Program-made: the position numbers and the translations under genes
The notes under the pieces: model-generated
Database searches by the model: none
What the model was told of the DNA's origin: nothing
The model's input: only the letters and a program-made list of their open reading frames with translations
Virus record (IMG/VR): IMGVR_UViG_3300042314_000185
Span: 1 to 24,462 of that record
DNA: 24,462 nucleotides
Source of the DNA: a virus
Reading direction: 5' to 3' (one strand)
Shown: positions 8,943-16,284 of the stretch, piece after piece
Layout: each line of letters starts with the position of its first letter
Position numbering within the stretch: the first letter of the stretch is position 1

Positions 8943-10436
8943 TTGCCATCATTACAAACGGTCAGCGGAAGTGGCGACTTCAAGGATGCTAGCCTAATCT
9001 CATTTAGCTACGCCGAGGATGCAACTCCAATTAGCCCTGCCAATCTTAACGGCGGAACTGGTCAGGTCAGCGCTCAGCTTGTGCAGAACGAGGCAACTCG
9101 CGGTAGCCGCATCGCCATCAACAACGAAGCCCTACTCTCGGATGAGGAGTACGGCAACATCAACTTTACCATTAAGAAGCTTTCATTAAACGAAGGACTT
9201 GTTTCAGTTAATGGAAGTACTATTCAAGCCAAGCTAGATGTTGAGAGAGTGGCTCAGCCTCAAGGTAGCGATGCTGGCGGCTACAACCTCTACGAGGCAA
9301 TCGTTTATTACTGCAGCCTTGTCGACGTAGTGCCAAGCTTCGAGGCAGGTCTTCAGGCGCAGCTTGAGCTTATCGACATCGACTTTATCGGCTGGAAAGG
9401 CAACGTCTGGGAGCACCTCAAGATGCTTTGCTCGGCTTACCCGATTGATGAAGATGGCAGCCTGCTAGAGATGTACATTCTTGAGGACCAGCTCTGGTTC
9501 AGACAGGCGCTTTCGACCACGCTGCAAACGGCCGACCTAATCTCCAGCCAGTCCATTGAGATTGACGCTTACGATGCTTCTCAGACCGTCAAGCTAGTCA
9601 AGTATTCTACCGATTACCGAGCTGACTCGCTAATCAGGCAGCAAAACATCGACTCATTTAACTATGCAAATCTTGAGCTAGTCTCAATCACTGACTCATT
9701 CCAGGTTCAGGCCAACGAAAAGATTACTAGGCGAGTGCTGATAAACGCATCTCTTGAAAGCGTCGAGTCTCCAATCCCTGTGCAGTCAATTGTATTCCCA
9801 GTGACCTACAGCCAGTATGTAATCGTCGGCAAGGACGAAGTGCCCCTGACGGCAGCTCAGTGGGAAGGTCAGGGTGGCTTGGTTGAGGTCAGCCTGACCG
9901 AGAACCCAAACGAGATTGAGATTACGATTACTGGGGCGAACTATCCAGAGCTTGAGCCATTCAAGATTGGTGTCGAGTCCTCCGGTGGGGAGGATTACCC
10001 TGCGTTTTACCTCCGCGGCACAGGTGTGTTCTTTGAGAAGACTGAGCACACGCTTTACACTGGTGCTCCAGACTCGGAGATTGGCGAGGCTGCTCTAATT
10101 GACAACCCGTTTATCACAAGCGATGAAATCTTCTGGGGAGCGGCAGCCAGAATTAACCGCGAGCTTTGCGGCCCGACCTTTAGTCTAAACCAGTCAATCC
10201 CTACCGGCATCGAGTTTGGTACGACCACTGGCTCAATCGTCGAGGCGTTTGACTCAAAGTTCAGAATCGACAAGACCAACTTTGGGCAAACTGGTGTGAC
10301 TATCCAAGGCTCATCCTACGTCACCTTTGCAGACTTCGATGCAGTCTGGTCCGGCGACGACATCTCTGACTTTAATACATCAATGGACGGGCTAACCTTT
10401 AACGAGTTTAGCATCGCGGCTTTAACGAAGGGCTAA
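8943..10436 (+). CDS. Minor tail protein (tail hub / baseplate-like)
   Basis: A 497-residue protein. The start codon is TTG at 8943, two nt after the previous stop, with GAGGAG (8932-8937) giving normal spacing; no ATG lies nearby in frame. It is the second gene after the tape measure, the position of the hub or tail-associated protein. The sequence is beta-rich: repeated strands such as SRIAINNEALLSDEEYGNINFTIKKLSLNEGLVSVNGSTIQAKLDV, a central WKGNVWEHLKMLCSAYPIDEDGSLLEMYILEDQLWFRQA region resembling phage hub proteins, and a C-terminal beta domain ending SDFNTSMDGLTFNEFSIAALTKG. No peptidase motif is visible. Function is inferred from position. The downstream fibre gene begins one nt after the stop. 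Confidence 0.75.
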   Translation: MPSLQTVSGSGDFKDASLISFSYAEDATPISPANLNGGTGQVSAQLVQNEATRGSRIAINNEALLSDEEYGNINFTIKKLSLNEGLVSVNGSTIQAKLDVERVAQPQGSDAGGYNLYEAIVYYCSLVDVVPSFEAGLQAQLELIDIDFIGWKGNVWEHLKMLCSAYPIDEDGSLLEMYILEDQLWFRQALSTTLQTADLISSQSIEIDAYDASQTVKLVKYSTDYRADSLIRQQNIDSFNYANLELVSITDSFQVQANEKITRRVLINASLESVESPIPVQSIVFPVTYSQYVIVGKDEVPLTAAQWEGQGGLVEVSLTENPNEIEITITGANYPELEPFKIGVESSGGEDYPAFYLRGTGVFFEKTEHTLYTGAPDSEIGEAALIDNPFITSDEIFWGAAARINRELCGPTFSLNQSIPTGIEFGTTTGSIVEAFDSKFRIDKTNFGQTGVTIQGSSYVTFADFDAVWSGDDISDFNTSMDGLTFNEFSIAALTKG

Positions 10437-10437
10437 C

Positions 10438-11445
10438 ATGACATTTCCTACTAATAACCTGCCGACTCAGTCTAAGTACTGGGGCCGCGAGGTCGAGAAG
10501 AAGATTACCAACCTTGAGAGTTCGCTGAGAAGCTCCGAGATTAACAACACTACCCGCGACAGCCAACTTAGCGTCACTGCTGGTCAGGCTTTGACTGCGG
10601 CTAACAATGCTACCGCTGCATCAGCGGCTGCATCGGCAGCTGCTGCTCAGGCACAGACTGCGGCTGATGACGCTGCTGCGGCTGCGGCCTTAGCGCAGAC
10701 TGCCGCTGACAACGCTCAGGATGCCATTGATGGTCTTGGCTCGCTTGATGAAGCAACAAGCACGTTTAAGATTAACGCCTCTAACATTACCGTTGGAACC
10801 CTAAATGCAGACCTAATTACTGCTGGAACTCTATCTGCCGACAGAATTGGTGGCGGTGTAATTAATGGTGTCGGTAACATCACTTCTGGTGGAACTATCT
10901 ATGCCACCGTAAACCTAGGTGCTGGTGGCAACCTTGGACTTAACGGCAGTATCTTTATGGGCGGACTTATTGATTGCGATGGTAGCGTTACAGGAGGCTC
11001 ATTTTCCACCTCTGGTGACTCAACTTTTAATGGAAGAATTACTTCCACTGGAACCTATGGAGCTACCACCACGTCAACCGCAAACTTATTCGTAGCCTCT
11101 AATGGAAACTTTGCTCGAAGCACTTCGAGCCGCAGATATAAGGCAGACATCCAAAGCATTGACTACGGCATGACCGCACTTGAGCTTCAGCCTAGAACGT
11201 GGGTTGATATAAATGAATACAAGGAAAATGGCCAATCTGCGGAAGGCCTTGAGCGCATTCCTGGGTTTATTGCAGAAGAGCTTGACGAACTTGGTCTTAC
11301 CGAGCTGGTGCAGTATAACGAAGAGGGGCAGCCTGACGCTGTTTACTACGACCGAATGCTAGTTGCAGTAATTCCAGTAATCAAGCAACAGCAACAACTA
11401 ATCGAGCAGCTAACCGCTCGCATCGAAGCGCTTGAGTCTCGATAG
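10438..11445 (+). CDS. Tail fibre with C-terminal S74 intramolecular chaperone/autoprotease domain
   Basis: A 335-residue protein. The N-terminal 35 residues (YWGREVEKKITNLESSLRS) probably attach it to the tail. Residues about 45-105 form an Ala/Gln/Asp-rich coiled coil (AASAAASAAAAQAQTAADDAAAAA) that would trimerise. Residues about 110-225 are a Gly/Thr/Ser-rich beta region (NASNITVGTLNADLITAGTLSADRIGGG, then FNGRITSTGTYGATTTSTAN). The last ~105 residues are an S74-type chaperone: SSRRYK at 230-235 matches the SDxRLK signature with the Ser/Lys dyad five residues apart, followed by IPGFIAEELDELG, VYYDRMLVAVIPVIKQQQQLIEQLTARIEAL. In this family the domain assembles the trimer and then cleaves itself off before the Ser. 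It is likely the receptor-binding fibre. ATG 10438 is one nt from the upstream stop. Confidence 0.88.
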   Translation: MTFPTNNLPTQSKYWGREVEKKITNLESSLRSSEINNTTRDSQLSVTAGQALTAANNATAASAAASAAAAQAQTAADDAAAAAALAQTAADNAQDAIDGLGSLDEATSTFKINASNITVGTLNADLITAGTLSADRIGGGVINGVGNITSGGTIYATVNLGAGGNLGLNGSIFMGGLIDCDGSVTGGSFSTSGDSTFNGRITSTGTYGATTTSTANLFVASNGNFARSTSSRRYKADIQSIDYGMTALELQPRTWVDINEYKENGQSAEGLERIPGFIAEELDELGLTELVQYNEEGQPDAVYYDRMLVAVIPVIKQQQQLIEQLTARIEALESR

Positions 11446-11459
11446 GATACAATAGAAGC

Positions 11460-11822
11460 ATGGCAACCACAGCAAAAGGCATCTACTACCCTACGTCGAC
11501 TGACGCGATTACTCCATTGGAGTCAGTCTTCTCTACTGTCGCATCTAGCATCGACGAGGCAGTGCCGCTTTCTGGCACTGAGGCCATCACCTTCAACGGC
11601 ACAACCGCTGGTGCCACCCAGACTGCGACCATCGCCTTCCCGTCGACTTTGAGTGCAGCCCCTGACCTAATTCAAGTAACTGTGCGTGGTCCAGTCAGCA
11701 GCTCAAGCAGCTATGTTGCTACCGTAACTAACAGCTCGACTACCAACTTCAGCGTAATTCTTTACCGTCTTAACGCTGGCTCAGCTCAGACTGTTAATGT
11801 TGTTTGGTCGGTGATGAGCTAA
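11460..11822 (+). CDS. Small tail-tip-associated protein of unknown function
   Basis: A 120-residue protein between the tail fibre and the endolysin. It is rich in Ser/Thr/Ala and beta-forming residues. The N terminus (MATTAKGIYYPTSTDAITPLESVFSTVASSIDEAVPLSGT) resembles the short segment many phages place at the tail end of fibre-associated proteins, and the rest (EAITFNGTTAGATQTATIAFPSTLSAAPDLIQVTVRGP, FSVILYRLNAGSAQTVNVVWSVMS) looks like a single beta-sandwich, in keeping with an H-type fibre tip or decoration domain. There is no signal peptide. The ribosome site is weak (AGGAT about 11 nt upstream), so translation may depend on the preceding gene. Its TAA overlaps the endolysin ATG. Assignment as a virion protein is by position and composition. 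Confidence 0.6.
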   Translation: MATTAKGIYYPTSTDAITPLESVFSTVASSIDEAVPLSGTEAITFNGTTAGATQTATIAFPSTLSAAPDLIQVTVRGPVSSSSSYVATVTNSSTTNFSVILYRLNAGSAQTVNVVWSVMS

Positions 11823-12370
11823 TGGCACGTCTTCCATTTCCGGCTAACAGCATCACTGGAGTCTACGGTTCGATGTCAGACTTCCGCCGCAAGAACAAGA
11901 TGCAGGCACACTCCGGTACAGACTTTGCTCCGGCAGGTAGCGCTAAGGGCAAGACCGCAATTCCAGCGGTTGCTGATGGCACAGTTAAGCTAGTCCAGTG
12001 GAGCAATGTCCTCGGCTGGGTACTTGTGCAGTCTGTCTACGACGTTAAGAAGAAGAAGACCGCTTACGTTGGCTACTGCCACCTAAAGGATGAGCCGACT
12101 CTAAAGGTCGGAGCTAAGCTCAAAGAGGGCGACAGCATCGGAATAATGGGGACAACTGGGTCCGCGAGTTCGGGAATTCACCTTCATCTCACAATCTCGT
12201 GGACTGTCAAGGGCGTATTCGGTGCGACTGCCGATAAGTTTGATTTTGTAGAATGGGTAAAAACGCAGGAAGCTCCTGCCACAAAGGGCGCAACTAAAGA
12301 AACACCAGCTAAGCCAAAGGCTGCAGCTGCTAAGAAAACGTGCCCGACTTGTGGACAGGAAACTAAATGA
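11822..12370 (+). CDS. Endolysin, M23 (LytM-type) metallopeptidase with C-terminal CPTCG motif
   Basis: A 182-residue peptidoglycan endopeptidase. ATG 11822 overlaps the previous stop (TAATG); an in-frame GTG at 11804 is less likely. Zinc ligands of the M23 fold are visible: H30 and D34 in AHSGTDFAP, and H122 of the HLH motif (H120-L-H122), with the conserved AVADGTVKLV strand, YVGYCHLKD and a final EGDSIGIMGTTGSASSGIHLHL block. M23 enzymes cut peptide cross-bridges of the cell wall. A linker (APATKGATKETPAKPKAAAAKK) leads to TCPTCGQETK, a two-Cys knuckle that might bind zinc or a partner. There is no signal peptide, so release depends on a holin. It is followed by several membrane proteins and overlaps the next ATG (ATGA). 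A tail-associated wall hydrolase is the alternative. Confidence 0.87.
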   Translation: MARLPFPANSITGVYGSMSDFRRKNKMQAHSGTDFAPAGSAKGKTAIPAVADGTVKLVQWSNVLGWVLVQSVYDVKKKKTAYVGYCHLKDEPTLKVGAKLKEGDSIGIMGTTGSASSGIHLHLTISWTVKGVFGATADKFDFVEWVKTQEAPATKGATKETPAKPKAAAAKKTCPTCGQETK

Positions 12371-12708
12371 TTAAAAAGCTAAAGCAAATCGCAGTACGCT
12401 CCATCGGTGTCGTAATGTTTGCCTTTATCCCAGGAATGGCAGTTGGTGGACCGACTGTTGGCTGGTTCATGGGTGGACTTGTCGGCGTTGCAACCGTGTT
12501 CTCCAGCATCATCATCTTCTTCGGTGTGCAGCTAGCATGGGATGCTATGATTTCCGACCAAGATATTGAGAAGGGCTTCCGCGCAGCTGTGGCTAAGCAG
12601 GCTTCAGAGAACGAAGATGTCCGCAAGGCTGTTGAGGACCAGTCCTCCAGCTACGACAACTTCGACGACATCGAATTTGACGACTCGGACCCTGAACTAT
12701 CTAAGTAA
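12367..12708 (+). CDS. Two-helix membrane protein, holin-like candidate
   Basis: A 113-residue protein whose ATG overlaps the endolysin stop (ATGA). The start MIKKLKQIAVRS is positively charged and is followed by two hydrophobic segments, about residues 13-29 (GVVMFAFIPGMAVGGP) and 31-58 (VGWFMGGLVGVATVFSSIIIFFGVQLAW), then a soluble acidic tail (DQDIEKGFRAAVAKQASENEDVRKAV and DDIEFDDSDPELSK). Two membrane segments plus a charged tail directly after an endolysin is a standard holin arrangement. However, a second two-helix protein (14093) lies in the same cassette, so which one makes the pore, and whether one is an antiholin, cannot be told. About 35 nt without a gene follow. Confidence 0.7.
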   Translation: MIKKLKQIAVRSIGVVMFAFIPGMAVGGPTVGWFMGGLVGVATVFSSIIIFFGVQLAWDAMISDQDIEKGFRAAVAKQASENEDVRKAVEDQSSSYDNFDDIEFDDSDPELSK

Positions 12709-12743
12709 AAATCTCATTGGGCGCACCAGAGCATCGGAGCCAA

Positions 12744-14093
12744 ATGAAAGCAAAAAGCCTTAAGTTACTAGCCGCAATCGCCTTAGCCTTTGGCCCATTG
12801 TTTTTTGTGCTACCTGCACAAGCTAACCCAATCCAGTTTACTTACTACTGGACTGCTCACGAGTTTACCTACACAGACGTTACTGTTAACGTAACTGTAA
12901 CAAACGACATCACCAACAAGATTGGCGGCAATGGTGAGGTCATTGATACCTACCGCATCACGCTGGGCAATCAGGTAATCGAAAAGACTGAGAAGCATGG
13001 GCCGCGGGTCTACACCTTTGACATTGTTGGCACTCAGACCCTGAAGCTTGAGGGCATTGACAATGGATACTGGGGCGGCTTCTACGGCCCGATTATGCAG
13101 GTCGAGGTAGTAGCTGCTCCAGTTGTGCAGCCAGCCACAGAATCTCCCACCGTAAGCCCTGATGTCAGCGAGTCTTCGACCGTCAGCCCTGACGTTAGCG
13201 AATCTCAGACTATCAGCCCTATTCTTTGGGATTATGTTGTGAACGAGGGCGGAGTCCTTGTTGCAGAAGCTCCAAGCGGTCAGGTGTTCTCCTCAGTTGT
13301 TGCCCGCTATGTCGCACACGATACCGACTGTGGGTTGGACGTTTCGGACGTAGTCGGAGCTGCCTTGATTGGCAGTTCTTCTGGCACAATCGGAGCAGAC
13401 AACGGCACCTTTGGCGACCCCTGTCCTGGCTGGTACAAAAAGCTGGTAGTCAGCGTTCAATACTCCCCTGCAATCTTAGCGCCTACCACCTCTCCTGAGC
13501 CTACTCCAGCACCAAGCCCTGAGCCTGCTCCCTCCCCTGAACCAGCGCCAGTAGAACCAGCACCTACCCCCGAACCAGTAGAGCCTGAGCCAACGGCCTC
13601 AGAAGAAGTTGAAGAGGAGCAAGTAGTTGAGCCAACACCAGAATCATCAACCATTTCACCTGAGGAAGAGCCAACACCTGAACCTGAGGTTACCGAGGTG
13701 CCTACTGAAGAGCCAGCAGAAAATGAGCCAGAACCGCTACCAGAACCAGAGTCGTCAAGTGCCCCCGAAGAACCCACCGCTGGACCAGTAGAAGAGACTA
13801 GTAACGGTATAATTGAAGAAGTTAGTACTGTAGAAGAACTAGCCGCTGAAGCAGAGCAGGATGACCCTCAAATTCCGGAGGAGCTTGCGGCCATCCCGCT
13901 AATTGGCGACGTGGCCGGTGCGGTTCTAGAAGTATTCAACGACCTTGGTAATGTAGGCGCAGACATGACTCCTGAGGTACGAGAGAAGTCAGAAGAAGTA
14001 GTAGTGGCAACTGTAATTGTTGGGCAAGTAGCCCAAGTTGCAAGTGCAGCAGCCGCCTCCGCAGCAAGCGCTGCAACTAGAAAGGTCAAATAA
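12744..14093 (+). CDS. Exported Pro/Glu-rich, possibly wall-spanning protein of unknown function
   Basis: A 449-residue protein. ATG 12744 follows GGAG (12736-12739); the in-frame TTG at 12717 would put nine extra residues before an obvious signal peptide (MKAKSLKLLAAIALAFGPLFFVLPAQA, cleavage probably after AQA). A beta-rich domain (residues about 28-130, with YWTAHEFTYTDVTVNVTVTND) is followed by a ten-residue repeat (TVSPDVSES, two copies and part of a third), a second domain with two Cys (DTDCGLDV and GDPCPGWYKK, possibly a disulfide), then about 100 residues of Pro/Glu-rich repeats (SPEPTPAPSPEPAP). The C-terminal part has MTPEVREKSEEVVVATVIVGQVAQVASAAAASAAS, a possible membrane anchor, ending in basic TRKVK. 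Pro/Glu-rich stretches often span cell walls. Its place inside the lysis cassette is unexplained; I do not recognise the family. It overlaps the next gene by TAATG. Confidence 0.75.
   Translation: MKAKSLKLLAAIALAFGPLFFVLPAQANPIQFTYYWTAHEFTYTDVTVNVTVTNDITNKIGGNGEVIDTYRITLGNQVIEKTEKHGPRVYTFDIVGTQTLKLEGIDNGYWGGFYGPIMQVEVVAAPVVQPATESPTVSPDVSESSTVSPDVSESQTISPILWDYVVNEGGVLVAEAPSGQVFSSVVARYVAHDTDCGLDVSDVVGAALIGSSSGTIGADNGTFGDPCPGWYKKLVVSVQYSPAILAPTTSPEPTPAPSPEPAPSPEPAPVEPAPTPEPVEPEPTASEEVEEEQVVEPTPESSTISPEEEPTPEPEVTEVPTEEPAENEPEPLPEPESSSAPEEPTAGPVEETSNGIIEEVSTVEELAAEAEQDDPQIPEELAAIPLIGDVAGAVLEVFNDLGNVGADMTPEVREKSEEVVVATVIVGQVAQVASAAAASAASAATRKVK
13149..13220 (+). repeat. 30-nt tandem repeat inside exported protein gene
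   Basis: Two full copies and a partial third of a 30-nt unit begin at 13149, 13179 and 13209 and encode TVSPDVSES(S/Q) twice, then TISPI. The copies differ mainly at silent positions, so the protein repeat is being conserved. It forms the linker between the two folded domains. Confidence 0.85.
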
Positions 14094-14269
14094 TGAGAGA
14101 TTTTTTAAAGGACATGCTTGACCAAGCGTGGACAATCCTAGGCATGTTTATCGCATGGCTGGTGCTTGAGGGTTCAGCAAAGACGGTAACTGGTTGGCTA
14201 ATCCTGCTAACCATCGCAATCTGGATTATCACCTACCCATTAAGACGTGACAGGGACGAAGATGCCTGA
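14093..14269 (+). CDS. 58-residue two-helix membrane protein, holin candidate
   Basis: A short gene: ATG 14093 overlaps the previous stop (TAATG) and the frame ends at TGA 14267-14269. The protein begins MRDFLKDMLDQAW. Hydrophobic segments lie at residues about 13-27 (WTILGMFIAWLVLEG) and 32-50 (VTGWLILLTIAIWIITYPL), separated by SAKT, with a charged C terminus RRDRDEDA. The hairpin of two helices with a charged tail is the usual shape of a small class II holin, which makes membrane pores to release the endolysin at a set time. Its stop overlaps the XhlA-like gene by 8 nt, so the two are probably co-translated. It is the better holin candidate of the two small membrane proteins in the cassette. 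Confidence 0.75.
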   Translation: MRDFLKDMLDQAWTILGMFIAWLVLEGSAKTVTGWLILLTIAIWIITYPLRRDRDEDA

Positions 14270-14513
14270 GCTTAACAGGGATTTCACAGAAGTATTAGTA
14301 GCAATCGGGCGAATTGAGGAAGGCATCAAGGGTTTGAGAGACTCCATCGAAAGACTGGACAAAAAGTCGGACGCTCAAGACGGGGCTATTAACGAGATGA
14401 AGCTTGAAATTCAGAAACTAAAGACTGAGCGCAGCACTGTGAAGGAGAATGTGGCACTGGTCATTTCGGTCCTTGCCGTTGTGACTGCGCTTTATAGTGT
14501 TCTAGGAAACTAG
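14262..14513 (+). CDS. XhlA-like coiled-coil protein with C-terminal membrane anchor (lysis accessory)
   Basis: An 83-residue protein. ATG 14262 has AGGGA (14252-14256) five nt upstream, better than the in-frame GTG at 14247. Residues about 8-60 are a heptad-rich amphipathic coiled coil (VAIGRIEEGIKGLRDSIERLDKKSDAQDGAINEMKLEIQKLKTE), followed by a single hydrophobic segment (residues about 64-81, NVALVISVLAVVTALYSVL) and a two-residue tail. This is the layout of the XhlA family, membrane-anchored coiled coils found next to holins and endolysins (for example in Bacillus PBSX), where they help lysis. It is the last gene of the + strand module and is followed at once by a bidirectional terminator. 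Confidence 0.75.
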   Translation: MPELNRDFTEVLVAIGRIEEGIKGLRDSIERLDKKSDAQDGAINEMKLEIQKLKTERSTVKENVALVISVLAVVTALYSVLGN

Positions 14514-14537
14514 GACGGTTAGAAACCCGACAAGCGA

Positions 14538-14568
14538 GAACCCCCCAGCAGAGGTGACTGGGGGGTTC
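14538..14568. terminator. Bidirectional intrinsic terminator between convergent gene blocks
   Basis: A perfect 11-bp G/C-rich stem, GAACCCCCCAG (14538-14548) with CTGGGGGGTTC (14558-14568), encloses a 9-nt loop. On the + strand it is followed by TTCGTTT; on the - strand by TCTCGCTTG. It lies 24 nt after the last late gene and 5 nt after the stop of the last - strand gene, so it can end transcription from both sides. Confidence 0.93.
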
Positions 14569-14573
14569 TTCGT

Positions 14574-14888
14574 TTACTCGTCGTTATCTTCGTAGTACTT
14601 TGCAGCTTCTTCCCTGACGGCCTCTGCATCAAACTCTTTGTGAGCTTCGCAAAAGTCGCAAGGTGTAGCCTCAAAGCAGGGCCTGTCACAGTGCTCGCAC
14701 CAGAAGTGCTTGTCCTGCGTACCGGCATCTACTACGGGGAGACCGCAACCACAGACCATAAGCACAGATAGGGTCATGCCGGTTTCTTTGTCGGTCATTG
14801 TGTACCCCAGATATTCGTACTCTGGTTCGTCGTATGCGGGCGGCGGAACTTCTAGCTTAAATAGCCTAGCAATCCACCGCCTAATCAT
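14574..14888 (-). CDS. Small Cys-rich zinc-binding protein, last gene of the early block
   Basis: A 104-residue protein. ATG 14888 overlaps the stop of the exonuclease gene (ATGA), which fixes the start; the longer frame that begins at 15032 would run inside that gene. The N terminus is basic (MIRRWIARLFKLE), followed by PPPAYDEPEYEYLGYTMTDKETGMTLSVLMVCGCGLPVVDAG. The C-terminal half has a cluster of Cys/His (CGCGLP, HFWCEHCDRPCFEATPCDFCEAH) spaced like two zinc ribbons. There is no enzyme motif. A Zn-binding DNA- or protein-contacting role is plausible but unproven; I do not recognise the family. Confidence 0.7.
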   Translation of the reverse strand: MIRRWIARLFKLEVPPPAYDEPEYEYLGYTMTDKETGMTLSVLMVCGCGLPVVDAGTQDKHFWCEHCDRPCFEATPCDFCEAHKEFDAEAVREEAAKYYEDNDE

Positions 14889-15619
14889 ATCGCCCTTGTT
14901 ACTGTCTTGTTGATTGAGATTGGGCCACGTTGCCACTTGCCGCAATCCTGGCAGTGGTATCTGTGGTAAGTCCCAGATGAGCTTCGTGCCACACCTCGAC
15001 GCTGGAGGTGCTTGGAGCCACAAACTAGGCATCCCTCTTCGATGCCGTCGTGCAGTGCTCGGTTAGGGTGGTTAGGAATCCAAGGCTTCAGAATCTCGTA
15101 GAGGTCAATCAGCAGATTAACGTCCTGAATCTGGTACTTCTTCATCTCAGTCCACGCCTTGTTATCTCCAGCCATGCACTTGCGCCAGAGGTCAAAGCCT
15201 GAGTGCTGGACCTTGGCACCTACGCCAAGGGTCTGAGCCACATAGTCAAGCTTGTTGCTGGGGAACTTGAACTGTGACTTCACAGCCAACATCAAGTCCA
15301 TCTCCTTGTAGGGCGATGGTGGCAACATGCCAGCCTGCAAAAGCTCACGCTTCAGATGCTTGGAGTCAAATGCCTTTGAGTTCCAACCGACTAGCACGTC
15401 GGCCTCGTCAAGCAGGCGGTGAACCTCTTTAAGCATGGCCTCTTTGCCATCGTGGTGCACAGACTTGAAGGTAACCTTCTTCTCTCCATACCAGCGAGCG
15501 CCGAAGCATAGCATCTCGGTCGACTCTTCAATCTGATTGATTGAAATGTTCTGCTTGAATAGGCCCCAGACGTAAGCTAGGTTTGGGCTGGTTTCAATGT
15601 CTAAGAAAAGTATTCTCAC
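14885..15619 (-). CDS. DnaQ-like 3'-5' exonuclease (DEDDy) with C-terminal zinc ribbon
   Basis: A 244-residue protein. The start is probably GTG 15619, which overlaps the upstream TAG (TAGTG) and has GAAGG just upstream; the longer frame from 15646 overlaps the previous gene further. The RNase H-like exonuclease motifs are complete: D7 and E9 in FLDIETS, D85 in VGWNSKAFDSKHL, and Y162/D166 in YQIQDVNLL, the DEDDy set. The C terminus adds a zinc ribbon (CLVCGS and CQDCGKW). Such proteins trim or proofread DNA 3' ends, or degrade nucleic acid in recombination; no polymerase domain is attached. It could serve as a stand-alone proofreading or repair exonuclease for a host polymerase (inference). 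The downstream gene overlaps by 4 nt. Confidence 0.85.
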   Translation of the reverse strand: MRILFLDIETSPNLAYVWGLFKQNISINQIEESTEMLCFGARWYGEKKVTFKSVHHDGKEAMLKEVHRLLDEADVLVGWNSKAFDSKHLKRELLQAGMLPPSPYKEMDLMLAVKSQFKFPSNKLDYVAQTLGVGAKVQHSGFDLWRKCMAGDNKAWTEMKKYQIQDVNLLIDLYEILKPWIPNHPNRALHDGIEEGCLVCGSKHLQRRGVARSSSGTYHRYHCQDCGKWQRGPISINKTVTRAI

Positions 15620-16284
15620 TAATCTACCTTCAATCCATTGACCCAAGTTCTGCCAGCGTCACCACCCCATGCGTCCCACGCAACACGTCCTGGGCTTGGG
15701 TAGCCCTTCTCGCCCGCACTGAAACCAGTAGCATTCTTATCTACTGCATGGCGTGCAAAGTAAGCACGCATCTTAACTACAACATCTCGACTTACAGAGC
15801 CACCAGCAGCGAGCTGTGAGGCGCGACGACGACCAGTTGCAGTAAATCCATCTCCAGCCTTGCCCTCGGAAATCCACTTCTGAGCACGCTTAGCGGCGCT
15901 CTGCACTCCGGCAGGAACCTTGTAGGTTGCAGCGGCTTCGCGTAGGGACTCTCTTGCGTTCACAAGTCCAGGAGGAATCATGGCAAAGCGACATGCGCCA
16001 TCTTCTTCGATGTCTTGGTCAATCGCACTGCACTCAATGCCATCCTCGGTGTTCTGGTGGAACACGCAGTTTCCGCACTTGACACCAATCTCAAGGTTTG
16101 GATTGTCAGCAGGTCCGTCATAGCCAGCGTTTACTGTGCTGTCTTCTGACTGAAACTTTCCGAACTCCTGAACTACTCCAAGGAGGGCATCAACTACAGC
16201 CTTTTCATCTCCATCAATCTGAGCGTACAGGTCTTCGCTGAACTCTTTAACTCTAATAGGTAGTTGCTTTTTGCTTGTTGGCAT
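15619..16284 (-). CDS. WGGDAG-motif protein with Cys cluster, unknown function
   Basis: A 221-residue protein. ATG 16284 overlaps the upstream TAA (TAATG) with GGGAGA just before it. Residues about 65-105 contain four Cys (VKCGNCVFHQNTEDGIECSAI and later GACRF), probably a metal site. The C-terminal half (AAKRAQKWISEGKAGDGFTATGRRRASQLAAGGSVSRDVVVKMRAYFARHAVD, then PSPGRVAWDAWGGDAGRTWV) is a well-known phage module: it recurs in many phage proteins, sometimes fused to prohead protease or other head proteins, and probably binds nucleic acid or protein. Here it sits in the replication block between a resolvase and an exonuclease gene, so a DNA-linked job is more likely than a head role, but this is inference. 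Confidence 0.7.
   Translation of the reverse strand: MPTSKKQLPIRVKEFSEDLYAQIDGDEKAVVDALLGVVQEFGKFQSEDSTVNAGYDGPADNPNLEIGVKCGNCVFHQNTEDGIECSAIDQDIEEDGACRFAMIPPGLVNARESLREAAATYKVPAGVQSAAKRAQKWISEGKAGDGFTATGRRRASQLAAGGSVSRDVVVKMRAYFARHAVDKNATGFSAGEKGYPSPGRVAWDAWGGDAGRTWVNGLKVD

Noticed and set aside
13457-13777. - strand Gly/Ser-rich frame opposite the Pro/Glu-rich region
   Set aside because: Complement of proline and glutamate codons; no start context.
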